Counted from the first letter of the stretch, positions 19,005-28,056 are shown. The stretch is 64,000 bases of DNA from Chryseobacterium gleum (GCA_945897805.1 CAMDFX010000009.1:62001-126000); one strand, 5' to 3'. Notes: generated from the sequence alone by a model not told the origin. Translations and numbers: made by a program.

Positions 19005-19529
19005 ATGATGATGCCATTTAATTTGCACCAATGGATTGAAGAAAACAGAGATTTGTTGAAACCGCCTATTGGGAACAAAAACTTATATGTAGAAGCAGGA
19101 GATTTTATTGTGATGATCGTTGGTGGGCCAAATGCGCGCAAAGATTATCATTACAACGAAAGTGAAGAGCTTTTTTACCAAATTGAAGGTGAAATAACTG
19201 TTAAAGTTCAATTAGACGGTAAATCGCAAGAAATTCAAATAAAGGAAGGCGAAATATTCTTATTGCCTGGAAACATTCCTCACAACCCCGTGCGCGGAGC
19301 AAATACTGTTGGTTTGGTAATCGAAAAAGTGCGCAAAGGAACAGATTTGGTGGACGGTTTGATGTGGTTTTGTGAAAAATGCAATCATCCGCTTCAAACT
19401 TACAGATTTCCACTTTCAAATATTGAAAATGATTTCTTGCCTAGATTCAAAGAATTTTATGCCTCTGAAGACATGCGCACTTGCAAAAGTTGCGGAGACG
19501 TGATGGCTGTTGATCCAAAGTTCGTTTAA
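19005..19529 (+). CDS. nbaC: 3-hydroxyanthranilate 3,4-dioxygenase
   Basis: 174 residues (three consecutive ATG codons at the start). A cupin fold with iron ligands in NESEELFYQIEG and the LPGNIPHNPVR segment, plus the C-terminal rubredoxin-like pair of CxxC motifs (CEKC and CKSC) found in the bacterial enzyme. It opens 3-hydroxyanthranilate to the precursor of quinolinate, the last step of the kynurenine route to NAD. No other kynurenine gene is in the window. It is a single-gene unit closed by a terminator at 19700. Confidence 0.94.
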   Translation: MMMPFNLHQWIEENRDLLKPPIGNKNLYVEAGDFIVMIVGGPNARKDYHYNESEELFYQIEGEITVKVQLDGKSQEIQIKEGEIFLLPGNIPHNPVRGANTVGLVIEKVRKGTDLVDGLMWFCEKCNHPLQTYRFPLSNIENDFLPRFKEFYASEDMRTCKSCGDVMAVDPKFV

Positions 19530-19699
19530 AAACACTTTTTCAATGCACATTTGAAAATCTTTCTTCCAAGGCCAAAACTCTAAAAATCTGAATTTAAGTA
19601 CTGCTGAATTAATTAGACTTATCTAATTTAGTTTAGACGTTTTTTGAATATTTTTATTTTTTGTCAAGCACAATTCTTCTTTTTCTTAAGTGCTTCAAG

Positions 19700-19727
19700 C
19701 CACGTTCTGCAAAGTTCGTGGTTTTTT
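19700..19727 (+). terminator. terminator after 3-hydroxyanthranilate dioxygenase
   Basis: CCACG (19700-19704) and CGTGG (19717-19721) with a 12-base loop, followed by six T. Short stem but a good T-tract. Confidence 0.6.
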
Positions 19728-19743
19728 GTGCAATGTTGTTGCC

Positions 19744-19774
19744 AAAAAAAGGGTTGAATCATATGACTCAACCC
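19744..19774 (-). terminator. terminator of the PpiD-like gene
   Basis: GGGTTGA (19751-19757) and TCAACCC (19768-19774) form the stem. On the minus strand it is followed by seven T (A-run 19744-19750). Confidence 0.85.
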
Positions 19775-19798
19775 TCTAAAATTATTATTATTTAAATA

Positions 19799-22003
19799 TC
19801 AATCTTCGATTGTAATACCAAGACTATTGAATTTGCGGTAATCTTTCACTTCTGCTTTTTTGAATAAAGCTTGACGAACTGAGTTTTGAACGTTCCCTCT
19901 CGCCGCGTTCAACAATTGTCCTTTTTCAAGATCGTAATTCGCAGTTGCAGGTGCTTTGGTAGTTTTATTCAATCTGATCAAATAAACACCTTGCAAACCT
20001 TTCAACGGAATAGTCAATTGCCCATCTTTCAAACCTGAGAACAATGAACCCACAACTTCTGCTTCAAAACCGCTTCCTCCGAATTGTGGATTTGCAAAAG
20101 TCACTTCTGCTTCTTGAACTGGCGCATTCATTTTTCTCGAAGCTGCTTCAATTGTTCTACTTCCAAGCATCATTCTTGTGAAACGTTTCGCTTTCAAGTC
20201 GTTCATTACTTCAAGTTGCATTGAGGCTTCCACATCTTCGAAATTTGGAACACCTTTCTGGCGAATAGAAGCGATAATGGCAATTATATATTTAGAACCA
20301 TCTTTGATTGGAAATGACATCATTCCTACTTCAGCGTCTTCATCATAAGCCAATTTCAAGATTTTATCTTTCGCCATTGGCGTTTCAAAAGCACTTACTC
20401 TTGGACTTTCAGTTAAAATTTCGATTGGTTGTGTAACGAAGAAATCATTTTTTCTGGCCAACGTGTCAAATAAATCTAATTTCGCTTTTGGCGTTGATTT
20501 CTTTTCAATTTTTGAAGCAAATTTGTCATACACTTCATAGGCTGCACTTTTAGCATCGTCTTCCGTTAATTGACTTGGAGTTAGAGTTTTTTGAATGATT
20601 GCCAACACAGGGAAATTCACTTCACGCTTATCTAAGACTTCCATGATGTGAATACCAAATTTTGTTTTCGCAGTTCCGATTTTTCCAATAGGATTGTCGA
20701 TTGCGAATTGAGAAAACTCAGGTACCATTTCAAAATCTAGGAAATCTTCATATACTCCACCGTTTTGTTTCAATCCTGGATCTTCTGAAAATTTTTGGGC
20801 GTATTCAGGGAAATTTGTTTTATTCAAAGTCACCATGATACTATCTGCTTTGCGTTTTGCTTTCACAAAAGACAATGTATCGCCTTCTTTTGCGCCAATC
20901 AAAATGTGACGTACCTTTAAAACATATTTATTGAAATCTAATACTTTGGCAAGTCTGGTATTTCCTTGATCAAAATATGGCCCAACGATTTGACCTTTGG
21001 TAGCAGCTTTGAAAATGGTATCCATATACATTGGATAAGTCATTCCTTGTTTCGCTTTAGGGTCATTTTCTGGTCTGAAAGTCGCTTGATGAGTGCTTGA
21101 ATAAGCTTTCATGTCACTGTTTGCCAAAACAAATAAACTGTCTGTTTTTGCCCCTGAAGATTTCATGAATTGAGATTTCAAGTTTGTCATCATCGAAGAG
21201 AACTTAACGGTATCTTCTTTAGAAGGAGCAACTTTGATTTCGAAATACTTCAAAGTTCTTCCAGCTGTTGCTTCCCATTTTTTCTCGTTTTTGTGTTCTT
21301 CAAAATAAGCAAGAACTGCAGCATCTGTAACTTTCACTTGATCGTCAGGAATTTCACTGTATCGTTTGGCGATGTATGAAATACTTTTCAATTCTTTTTG
21401 TGCTTTATATTCTTCTGCTGCTTCTAAGTCTGTCACATAAACTCCCTGAGACAGCAATTGGAAATACTTTTCAGATTTACGTTGTTTGCGCAAGTCTTTT
21501 TTGTTTTGCTCCCATTGCGCTGCTTCATTAGGGTCTTTTGCAGATTCCATTTGTTGGATTCTTTGTTCTAACAATCTTGGATTGAACTTACCTGTTGAAT
21601 CAACGAAAGTTTGAGCCAAATTTTCCATCACCGTAAAACCGTCAGTACCATACAAATAAGCATCTAATTCTCTTTGACTAACATCTATTCCTAGTTCTTC
21701 GAATTCTGCTTCAAAAATAATGTCTTCTACAACAGAATTCCATGCTTTCTCAATAGAGTTTTCTTGATCCTGAGCAGTATAAGGGCGTTGCGCTTGAGCA
21801 GCTTGTTGCTCATCCATAATTCCTACTTCTCTGCTTCGTTGCTCGTAAACATCGTATTTTACTTTTTCACCATAAACCAAGCCCGGACCAACATCCGCAA
21901 CATTACCTTTGTTGAATTCTGGTAAAATAAAAGCCAATAAAGCTAAACCAATAATAATAACCAGTAAACCTGATTTTTCTCGAATTTTTCCAATTAGAGC
22001 CAT
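19799..22003 (-). CDS. PpiD-like peptidyl-prolyl isomerase / periplasmic chaperone
   Basis: 734 residues: a short cytoplasmic N terminus, one membrane anchor (about 11-28, GLLVIIIGLALLAFILPEF), SurA/PpiD-type helical chaperone arms, and a central parvulin domain (about 362-460: VRHILIG, FAQKFSEDPG-type segment, GG.YEDF, FGIHIMEVLD). It assists folding of outer-membrane and secreted proteins at the inner membrane. It is somewhat longer than E. coli PpiD, as is usual in Bacteroidetes. It is monocistronic with a strong terminator; a TATATTCG box lies about 30 bases before the start. Confidence 0.92.
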   Translation of the reverse strand: MALIGKIREKSGLLVIIIGLALLAFILPEFNKGNVADVGPGLVYGEKVKYDVYEQRSREVGIMDEQQAAQAQRPYTAQDQENSIEKAWNSVVEDIIFEAEFEELGIDVSQRELDAYLYGTDGFTVMENLAQTFVDSTGKFNPRLLEQRIQQMESAKDPNEAAQWEQNKKDLRKQRKSEKYFQLLSQGVYVTDLEAAEEYKAQKELKSISYIAKRYSEIPDDQVKVTDAAVLAYFEEHKNEKKWEATAGRTLKYFEIKVAPSKEDTVKFSSMMTNLKSQFMKSSGAKTDSLFVLANSDMKAYSSTHQATFRPENDPKAKQGMTYPMYMDTIFKAATKGQIVGPYFDQGNTRLAKVLDFNKYVLKVRHILIGAKEGDTLSFVKAKRKADSIMVTLNKTNFPEYAQKFSEDPGLKQNGGVYEDFLDFEMVPEFSQFAIDNPIGKIGTAKTKFGIHIMEVLDKREVNFPVLAIIQKTLTPSQLTEDDAKSAAYEVYDKFASKIEKKSTPKAKLDLFDTLARKNDFFVTQPIEILTESPRVSAFETPMAKDKILKLAYDEDAEVGMMSFPIKDGSKYIIAIIASIRQKGVPNFEDVEASMQLEVMNDLKAKRFTRMMLGSRTIEAASRKMNAPVQEAEVTFANPQFGGSGFEAEVVGSLFSGLKDGQLTIPLKGLQGVYLIRLNKTTKAPATANYDLEKGQLLNAARGNVQNSVRQALFKKAEVKDYRKFNSLGITIED

Positions 22004-22203
22004 TTTTATCTTTTTATTTGAGGGTGCGAATATAATCAGATGAATTGACTAATAAAAGAATTCAGTCTTAATTATTTTATTAACTGTTCAATTTCATACG
22101 ATAAAGGTTCACTGTATTTTAACTAAAAAATAATATTTGCATATATTTTTTGATTATAATAAACTCATTTCTAGTTGTTTGTTTCAAAAAAATAAAAAAA
22201 ATG

Positions 22204-22235
22204 TTTGCAAAATAGAGAATCATAATATATATTTG
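22204..22235 (+). promoter_or_regulatory. promoter of the putative small RNA
   Basis: TTTG at 22204-22207, 20-base spacer, TATATTTG at 22228-22235. Both boxes match the Bacteroidetes consensus exactly. The next open reading frame is about 350 bases away and a terminator comes first. Confidence 0.75.
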
Positions 22236-22241
22236 CCTCAG

Positions 22242-22309
22242 GTTTAGTTGTAAAAGGTAGGTTAGGTTAGGTTAGAAGAGAGTGAGACGCCCGTCTCACT
22301 CTTTTTTTT
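22242..22309 (+). ncRNA. putative small RNA, about 68 nt (promoter-terminator pair without ORF)
   Basis: A consensus promoter ends at 22235 and a near-perfect terminator (stem 22279-22289 with 22292-22302, then eight T) ends at 22309. Transcription from about 22242 would give an RNA of about 68 nt. Its 5' half is single-stranded, with GGTTA repeated three times (22256-22275). It has no coding potential. It does not belong to a known family that I recognise, and 6S, tmRNA, SRP and RNase P RNA are all longer. Confidence 0.55.
22279..22309 (+). terminator. terminator of the putative small RNA
   Basis: AGAGTGAGACG and CGTCTCACTCT form an 11-bp perfect inverted repeat followed by eight T. No protein gene precedes it on this strand. 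Confidence 0.92.
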
Positions 22310-22402
22310 GGTTTAACTCAAGTAGTAAAATGTTGATTGACAAATTTTTAACTTATTGTTCCTTGCTAAAATTTCATTTAGAAAGATTCTAATCACATAA
22401 AA

Positions 22403-22434
22403 TTTGTAAGTATTGGATTCAAATTTTAACTTTG
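22403..22434 (+). promoter_or_regulatory. promoter of hmgA-hpd
   Basis: TTTG at 22403-22406, 20-base spacer, TAACTTTG at 22427-22434. The predicted start near 22441 leaves a leader of about 140 bases before hmgA. Confidence 0.72.
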
Positions 22435-22485
22435 TGTAAAACGAATTGAAAATGTGGTTGGGACTCTTGGGTTATTTAAAGTTTT

Positions 22486-22520
22486 TAATCAAGCGAAATC
22501 CAGAGTGAAGCGCTTGATTA
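22486..22520 (+). promoter_or_regulatory. inverted repeat in the hmgA leader
   Basis: TAATCAAGCG (22486-22495) and CGCTTGATTA (22511-22520) form a perfect 10-base inverted repeat around a 15-base spacer, between the promoter and the hmgA start. It may be an RNA hairpin or a dimeric repressor site. No T-tract follows, so it is not a simple terminator. Confidence 0.6.
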
Positions 22521-22583
22521 CTTAAATCTTTCACGGTGTTTTATCGCCTTGAATAATATTAAACTTTAAAAAGAAAAGCAGTT

Positions 22584-23741
22584 ATGCCATTTTATCATAA
22601 ACTTGGACGTTTTCCGTCTAAAAGACATACCACCTTTGAAAAAGAATCCGGTGGCTATTATTACGAGCAATTGTTCGGTACTGAGGGTTTTAGTGGGTTT
22701 TCTTCCCTTTTATACCATGTTCACAGACCAACGCAAATCAAATCGATTTCAAATCCAATAGATTTAACGCCAATTGCGGCGGTCGGAAAAAACATTCATT
22801 CTCGCATGATTCGAGGATATGAAGTCGCTCCGCAAGATGATTTTTTAGACAGTCGCGTGATTGTTCTATTCAATAATGATATTAACATTTCCTGTGCTTC
22901 CCCAAGAAAATCCTTGACTTCGTATTTCTACAAAAATGCAGATGCAGATGAAGTGATTTTCATTCACAGAGGAACAGGAAAATTGAGAACTTTGGTTGGA
23001 AATATTCCTTTTGAATACGGTGATTATTTGGTGATTCCACGTGGAATGATTTACCAAATAGATTTCGACACGGAGGACAATCGTTTGTTTATTATTGAAT
23101 CTTTCAGCCCCGTATTTACGCCGAGAAATTACAGAAACAAATTTGGACAATTGTTAGAACATTCTCCTTTTTGTGAAAGAGATTTCAAAATTCCTTCAGA
23201 ATTAGAAACACACGACGAAAAAGGTGATTTTGTGGTGAAAGTGAAAAAGGAAAACATTTTGCACGAAATCGTTTATGCCACACATCCATTTGATGTCGTT
23301 GGCTGGGACGGATTCAATTATCCTTACGCATTTTCAATTCACAATTTTGAGCCAATAACCGGTCGCGTGCATTTGCCACCACCTATTCATCAAACGTTTG
23401 AAGGACATAATTTTGTCATTTGTTCATTCGTGCCACGCATGTACGATTACCATCCAAAATCAGTTCCAGCGCCTTATAATCATAGCAACATCGATTCTGA
23501 CGAAGTTTTGTATTACGTTGATGGCGACTTTATGAGCAGAAATCACGTTGAAAAAGGCTATATTTCTTTGCATCCAGGCGGAATACCTCACGGACCTCAT
23601 CCAGGCGCCATGGAACGAAGTATTGGTCAAAAAGAAACAGGAGAATTGGCCGTTATGGTTGATACATTCAAACCATTAAAAGTTACTCAAGCTGCATTGG
23701 ATCTTTCTGATAAAGACTATTACAAATCTTGGGTTGAATAA
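22584..23741 (+). CDS. hmgA: homogentisate 1,2-dioxygenase
   Basis: 385 residues. The family core is clear: HLPPPIHQTFEGHNFVICSF, SDEVLYYVDGDF and HPGGIPHGPHPG, which carry the histidine/glutamate iron ligands. It opens the ring of homogentisate to maleylacetoacetate in tyrosine breakdown. It is shorter than the 430-450-residue proteobacterial/eukaryotic enzyme, as is usual in Bacteroidetes. It is followed after 65 bases by hpd, which makes its substrate. The long leader with an inverted repeat suggests regulated expression. Confidence 0.95.
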   Translation: MPFYHKLGRFPSKRHTTFEKESGGYYYEQLFGTEGFSGFSSLLYHVHRPTQIKSISNPIDLTPIAAVGKNIHSRMIRGYEVAPQDDFLDSRVIVLFNNDINISCASPRKSLTSYFYKNADADEVIFIHRGTGKLRTLVGNIPFEYGDYLVIPRGMIYQIDFDTEDNRLFIIESFSPVFTPRNYRNKFGQLLEHSPFCERDFKIPSELETHDEKGDFVVKVKKENILHEIVYATHPFDVVGWDGFNYPYAFSIHNFEPITGRVHLPPPIHQTFEGHNFVICSFVPRMYDYHPKSVPAPYNHSNIDSDEVLYYVDGDFMSRNHVEKGYISLHPGGIPHGPHPGAMERSIGQKETGELAVMVDTFKPLKVTQAALDLSDKDYYKSWVE

Positions 23742-23806
23742 TTCAAACTTAACTATTAAAAATTTAAGCATCAAGCAACTAATACTTGCTTCAAAATATT
23801 GAAATC

Positions 23807-24967
23807 ATGAGTAAAGAAGTTAAAAACGTTGAATACGGCTTGGAAAAAATCTTCGCTGACGCACAGGATTTCCTGCCTTTATTAGGAACGGATTACGTAG
23901 AATTTTATGTTGGAAATGCCAAACAAGCGGCGCATTTTTACAAAACAGCTTTCGGGTTTCAATCGCACGCTTATGCTGGATTGGAAACCGGATTGAAAGA
24001 CCGTACTTCTTATGTGCTCAAACAAGATAAAATCAGATTGGTTTTAACTACCGCGATGAACAGCGAATCTCCGATTGGAGAGCATGTGAAAAAACATGGT
24101 GATGGTGTAAAAGTAATTGCTTTATGGGTGGAAGATTCAAGAAAAGCGTATGAAGAAACGGTAAGTCGCGGTGCAAAATCTTTCATGGAACCAACGGTTG
24201 AAAAAGATGAACACGGTGAAGTAATTCGCTCAGGGATTTACACTTATGGCGAAACTGTTCACATTTTTGTGGAACGCAAAAACTACAATGGTTTGTTTTT
24301 ACCTGGATTTGTGGAATGGAAAAGCGACTACAATCCGCCAACGGTTGGTTTGAAATTCATCGATCACATGGTAGGAAATGTGGGTTGGAACCAGATGAAT
24401 GTTTGGGTAAAATGGTACGAAGACGTGATGGGATTTGCCAATTTCCTTTCGTTTGATGACAAACAAATTCACACTGAATATTCAGCCTTGATGAGTAAAG
24501 TGATGAGCAACGGAAATGGAAGAATTAAATTCCCAATCAACGAGCCAGCAAAAGGAAACAAACGTTCTCAAATTGAAGAATATTTGGATTTCTACGAAGG
24601 TTCGGGTGTACAACATTTAGCAGTAGCAACTGATGATATTATTGGCACCGTGAAACAATTGAAAGAGAGAGGTGTGGAATTTTTGCCTCCGCCACCGCAA
24701 GCATATTACGATGAAATTCCAGCGCGTTTGGGCGTTCACCGAGACATGATGAAAGAAGACATCAAAGAACTTCAAAGATTGTCGATTTTGGTTGATGCAG
24801 ATGAAGAAGGTTATTTGTTGCAAATTTTCACCAAACCTGTGGAAGATCGACCAACTTTATTTTTCGAAATCATTCAAAGAATGGGCGCAAAAGGATTTGG
24901 AGCGGGTAACTTCAAAGCACTTTTTGAATCCATCGAAAGAGAGCAAGCATTGAGAGGAACTTTGTAA
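23807..24967 (+). CDS. hpd: 4-hydroxyphenylpyruvate dioxygenase
   Basis: 386 residues from the ATG at 23807 (MSKEVKNVEYG); an extension to a TTG seven codons upstream is unlikely. Two glyoxalase-like halves. The iron ligands are His in FIDHMVGNV, His in GVQHLAVAT and Glu in LFFEIIQR, with the C-terminal GAGNFKALFESIEREQ gate helix. It converts 4-hydroxyphenylpyruvate to homogentisate, feeding HmgA upstream. The pair forms the core tyrosine catabolic operon; the isomerase and hydrolase steps are not in the window. A terminator follows. Confidence 0.97.
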   Translation: MSKEVKNVEYGLEKIFADAQDFLPLLGTDYVEFYVGNAKQAAHFYKTAFGFQSHAYAGLETGLKDRTSYVLKQDKIRLVLTTAMNSESPIGEHVKKHGDGVKVIALWVEDSRKAYEETVSRGAKSFMEPTVEKDEHGEVIRSGIYTYGETVHIFVERKNYNGLFLPGFVEWKSDYNPPTVGLKFIDHMVGNVGWNQMNVWVKWYEDVMGFANFLSFDDKQIHTEYSALMSKVMSNGNGRIKFPINEPAKGNKRSQIEEYLDFYEGSGVQHLAVATDDIIGTVKQLKERGVEFLPPPPQAYYDEIPARLGVHRDMMKEDIKELQRLSILVDADEEGYLLQIFTKPVEDRPTLFFEIIQRMGAKGFGAGNFKALFESIEREQALRGTL

Positions 24968-24990
24968 AAGCAGTTCTTTCCAATTTTTAG

Positions 24991-25051
24991 AGCCGAAAAC
25001 TTTATTTGTGGCGGATTTTTCCAAAATGAAATGAAGTCTTCGGCTTTTTTT
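24991..25051 (+). terminator. terminator after hpd
   Basis: AGCCGAAAACTT (24991-25002) pairs with AAGTCTTCGGCT (25034-25045), with one A-C mismatch and a long loop, followed by seven T. Confidence 0.75.
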
Positions 25052-25096
25052 GTGCTAAATTTGTAGAAAATGAACTAAAAAATAGCCGCAAATTCA

Positions 25097-25573
25097 ATGA
25101 AATATCGCTTATTAACGGACGAAGAATTACAGTTACTAGAAGATGATTTGAAACAATTTTTAGTTGTCAATCAAGTATACAAGGAAGAATGGGCGGAAAT
25201 GAACAAAAGCAATCCTGTTTTGGCGCTAGAAATGATTGAACTTTTCAGCGACAATGTCTTGCAAATCGTTTATGAAAAAGTGAAGTTTTTGGAACACCGA
25301 ACCTCTGACAGTTGCTTTGTTTTCAATTGCGGCGTTGAAAATTTGACATTGATTGCCATTCAGAAAAAAAGTCCAACTGAATTAGTTGATTTATCGACTC
25401 CAGAAGGAATTCATGACGCCCTGGTCAAAAATCCGGGTTTACTGAGTTTTTTCACAAACGAAAAACCTTATTCTCAAGCCAGAGAAAGTGAAATTCACCA
25501 AATGCTGGAGCAAGGATGCGTCAATTCTACGCTAGAATTTTGGAATGCACTTTCAGAAATTTTGAAAGATTAA
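25097..25573 (+). CDS. conserved Bacteroidetes protein (DUF6495-like)
   Basis: 158 residues, acidic, with no signal peptide or membrane segment. The pattern MKYRLLTDEELQLLEDDLKQFLVVN and VKFLEHR recalls a small conserved Bacteroidetes family (DUF6495, from memory). The C-terminal part SQARESEIHQMLEQGC also fits. The FNCG/CGVE region may once have been a zinc-ribbon, but only one cysteine pair-half is seen. Function is unknown. It is 17 bases before the AraC gene on the same strand, so probably co-transcribed. Confidence 0.7.
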   Translation: MKYRLLTDEELQLLEDDLKQFLVVNQVYKEEWAEMNKSNPVLALEMIELFSDNVLQIVYEKVKFLEHRTSDSCFVFNCGVENLTLIAIQKKSPTELVDLSTPEGIHDALVKNPGLLSFFTNEKPYSQARESEIHQMLEQGCVNSTLEFWNALSEILKD

Positions 25574-25589
25574 ATCTTGATTTTGAGAT

Positions 25590-26444
25590 ATGTCTTACTT
25601 CAGAAATATAGAAAATGTTGATTTAATTATTGATAACAAACATGTCAATTTTGCAATCAAAACTTTTCAAGAAATTGAGGCAAAGAGAAGAGAAACTGAT
25701 AAAATTGAGGAGCCACACAGGCATAATTTTTACACCATCATTTGGACAATCAAAGCGTCTGGAAAACATACCGTTGATTCAAATACCTTAGAAATTCAAA
25801 ACGACATGTTGTTCTTTATTCATCCTGAGCAAGTGCATCAAGTTGAATCTGAAGATAAATCACCAGAAGTTTTGGCGATTTTATTTACAGAGGAATTTTT
25901 GATAAAAAATGGAATTACGAGCCAATTCTTGAATGGTTTGAATCTTTTCTCGGTGGAAGGAAAAATCAATTTTATACAATTAGACGAAAATGCTGAAATC
26001 AAAAAGTTAATCCAAGCTTTGCAGGAAGTTTATCAATCAAATGAGCTTTTTAAAGAAGCAAAATTAAGCGCGTATTTGAAGTTGTTTTTATTGGAATCCT
26101 TCAATCTAAAATCCAACAAACCAATTGAATCGATTGGTGAAATGCAACCAGAAATTGTTTCCCGATTCAAAAATTTGGTAGAGCAAAGATACCAAGAGTG
26201 GCACAAAGTGAGTGAATATGCGGATAAACTGACTATTTCAGCGAATTATTTGAACGAAATGATCAAGAAAAATACGGGTCGAACGGCGAAAGAACACATC
26301 CAAAATCGCTTGGCTTCCGAAGCCAAAAGGTTGTCTTTTTTCACCCAATTATCTGCCAAAGAAATTGGATTTAAATTGGGTTTCAATGACCCGTCTCACT
26401 TTGCAAAATTTTCGAAGAAATTCGTTTCGAAAGGTAATTCTTGA
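25590..26444 (+). CDS. AraC-family transcription regulator
   Basis: 284 residues. An N-terminal cupin-like sensing domain (EPHRHNFYTIIWTIKASGKHTVD, FIHPEQVHQVE) and a C-terminal double helix-turn-helix (about 180-284), the second with LSAKEIGFKLGFNDPSHFAKFSKKF. The inducer is unknown. It converges on an EamA exporter gene, and their 3' ends overlap by 62 bases. In many bacteria such AraC genes regulate the neighbouring exporter; that link is inference. Confidence 0.92.
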   Translation: MSYFRNIENVDLIIDNKHVNFAIKTFQEIEAKRRETDKIEEPHRHNFYTIIWTIKASGKHTVDSNTLEIQNDMLFFIHPEQVHQVESEDKSPEVLAILFTEEFLIKNGITSQFLNGLNLFSVEGKINFIQLDENAEIKKLIQALQEVYQSNELFKEAKLSAYLKLFLLESFNLKSNKPIESIGEMQPEIVSRFKNLVEQRYQEWHKVSEYADKLTISANYLNEMIKKNTGRTAKEHIQNRLASEAKRLSFFTQLSAKEIGFKLGFNDPSHFAKFSKKFVSKGNS

Positions 26445-27306
26445 TCACCGCATTGGCAAGCACAACGAAGATGATAAGCGTAGCACCGATGTAAAAACTA
26501 TTGTCCAATTTTTTGTTTTCTTTGAGCAATAAAATCGCCAAAATAATTGTGTAAACAGGTTCCAAATTGATACTCAATGTGACCGTAAACGCACCCAGTT
26601 TTTTGACCACTTCGATGGTTGTCAAGAAAGCGATGGAAGTGCAAATGATTCCCAAAAATAGCAACCAAGCCAAATCCTCCCAACGCATGACGAACATTTC
26701 CGCGTGAATTTTATTTGTCGCCAGCATCACGATGGTCATGAAAACGAGTCCAACGCCCATTTCATGAATGGTCAATGCAGAAGCTGGAACGCCATCTTGG
26801 GCCAAACGCGCGTTGAAAACAGAAAAAAGTGCGGCGCACAAAGCGGAAGTCAATCCAAAAGCCAAGGCTTCTAATTCTTTGCCTTTGAATTCATCAGAAA
26901 CAATGTAAATTCCGAAAATCACGACAACGCCCATCGAAAATTCCAACCATGAAAATTTGCGTTTCATCACCAAAGGTTCAAGCCAAGTGACATGCAAAGT
27001 GGTTGTTGATAAACACAAAACGCCCAATGACGCCGTTGAAAGTTGTATCGACTGGTAAAAAGTGAGCCAATGTAAAGTCACAAAAACGCCCACGCCCAAG
27101 GTGGCCCAGAATTGTTTTTTGTTTTGGATTTTGATGGGCAGTTTCAGCAACCAAAGTCCGACAATCAAAGATAAAAAAGCGATTAAAATCCTGAACCAAA
27201 CAATATTAATTGCTTCAAGATGAATCAGCTTGCCTAAAATCCCCGTAAAACCCCAAATGAAAATGGTGATGTGTAGTAAGATATAGTATTTATACTTTGA
27301 AAACAT
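26383..27306 (-). CDS. EamA (DMT) family exporter
   Basis: 307 residues from the ATG at 27306 (MFSKYKYYILLHITIFIWGFTGILGKLI). The open frame goes back to 27387, but that part lies inside the terminator of the preceding gene. Ten membrane helices in two EamA repeats, with LSTASLGVLCLSTTTLHVTWLEPL and INLEPVYTIILAILLLKE typical of the family. Drug/metabolite exporters of unknown substrate. Its last 62 bases overlap the AraC gene tail to tail. Confidence 0.9.
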   Translation of the reverse strand: MFSKYKYYILLHITIFIWGFTGILGKLIHLEAINIVWFRILIAFLSLIVGLWLLKLPIKIQNKKQFWATLGVGVFVTLHWLTFYQSIQLSTASLGVLCLSTTTLHVTWLEPLVMKRKFSWLEFSMGVVVIFGIYIVSDEFKGKELEALAFGLTSALCAALFSVFNARLAQDGVPASALTIHEMGVGLVFMTIVMLATNKIHAEMFVMRWEDLAWLLFLGIICTSIAFLTTIEVVKKLGAFTVTLSINLEPVYTIILAILLLKENKKLDNSFYIGATLIIFVVLANAVIKNYLSKRISSKILQSETGH

Positions 27307-27370
27307 GGTAACGAAATTAGGTTTTATTTTTGGATTGGAGGAGGTTGTGGTTTTGTTATCTCCTAAAAAC

Positions 27371-27407
27371 AAAAAAACCGAAGACAATCAATTCATCTTC
27401 GGTTTTT
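27371..27407 (-). terminator. terminator between the lipoprotein gene and the EamA gene
   Basis: AAACCGAAGA (27375-27384) and TCTTCGGTTT (27396-27405) form the stem, with A-runs and T-runs on both sides. It ends the minus-strand lipoprotein gene and could also work in the plus direction. Confidence 0.85.
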
Positions 27408-27428
27408 CAAATATGATTTCAGTTTACG

Positions 27429-27968
27429 TTAAACCTTAATCCCTTTCACCACGCGGTCTTTGCGTTTTGTTTTCTTTAATTTTTGGATTGAAACCATCAA
27501 GAATGCATTTCCTGAAGCAGAATTGGCATAATAGGTTTGATTTCCGTATTGCACTTCTCCTCCTTTGTCAGATTTCCAATTGGCGTCTAAATAAAACCTG
27601 CCATTTGCTTGATTTTGACGAACCGCAAATTTCAAGGTTTTTCCTTGTCCAACTTCGAAACGAATGAAAACTTCGCCTTTATCTCCATATTTTTCGAAAA
27701 TACATTTCGTACTTGGATTGATAATCAAACGGTCTTCTTCACTTTTTTGACTTTGAACCAATTTTCCATCAGATGAAATTTCTTGCGAACCGTTGGTTGT
27801 ACTGCGTTGCAAAATAATTTGAGAGGAAGTATAAAATTGCACTTTCTTCAAATTTTCAGGATTCAAATCGTATTCTTTGCGAATTTCATCTGTGTAGGCA
27901 ATGCGCTTGCTACAGCTGACAACCGTCAAACTTAAAACAGCGAGCAGAATAAACGTGATCTTTTTCAT
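27429..27968 (-). CDS. predicted lipoprotein, unknown function
   Basis: 179 residues with a lipoprotein signal (LTVVSC, Cys19). The mature part is basic at its end (KLKKTKRKDRVVKGIKV) and otherwise beta-rich (FIRFEVGQGKTLKFAV), with no domain I recognise. Similar lipoproteins of this size are common in Bacteroidetes. A TACTTTTG box on the minus strand at 28000-28007 is a likely -7 element. Monocistronic, bounded by terminators on both sides. Confidence 0.78.
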   Translation of the reverse strand: MKKITFILLAVLSLTVVSCSKRIAYTDEIRKEYDLNPENLKKVQFYTSSQIILQRSTTNGSQEISSDGKLVQSQKSEEDRLIINPSTKCIFEKYGDKGEVFIRFEVGQGKTLKFAVRQNQANGRFYLDANWKSDKGGEVQYGNQTYYANSASGNAFLMVSIQKLKKTKRKDRVVKGIKV

Positions 27969-28056
27969 TTTAAAGGATTTTAGACTTTTTCAATTGTGAC
28001 AAAAGTAATCAAAAGTCGGTAAACAAAGATAATGCCTAAATTAAAGTATCTTCCAC

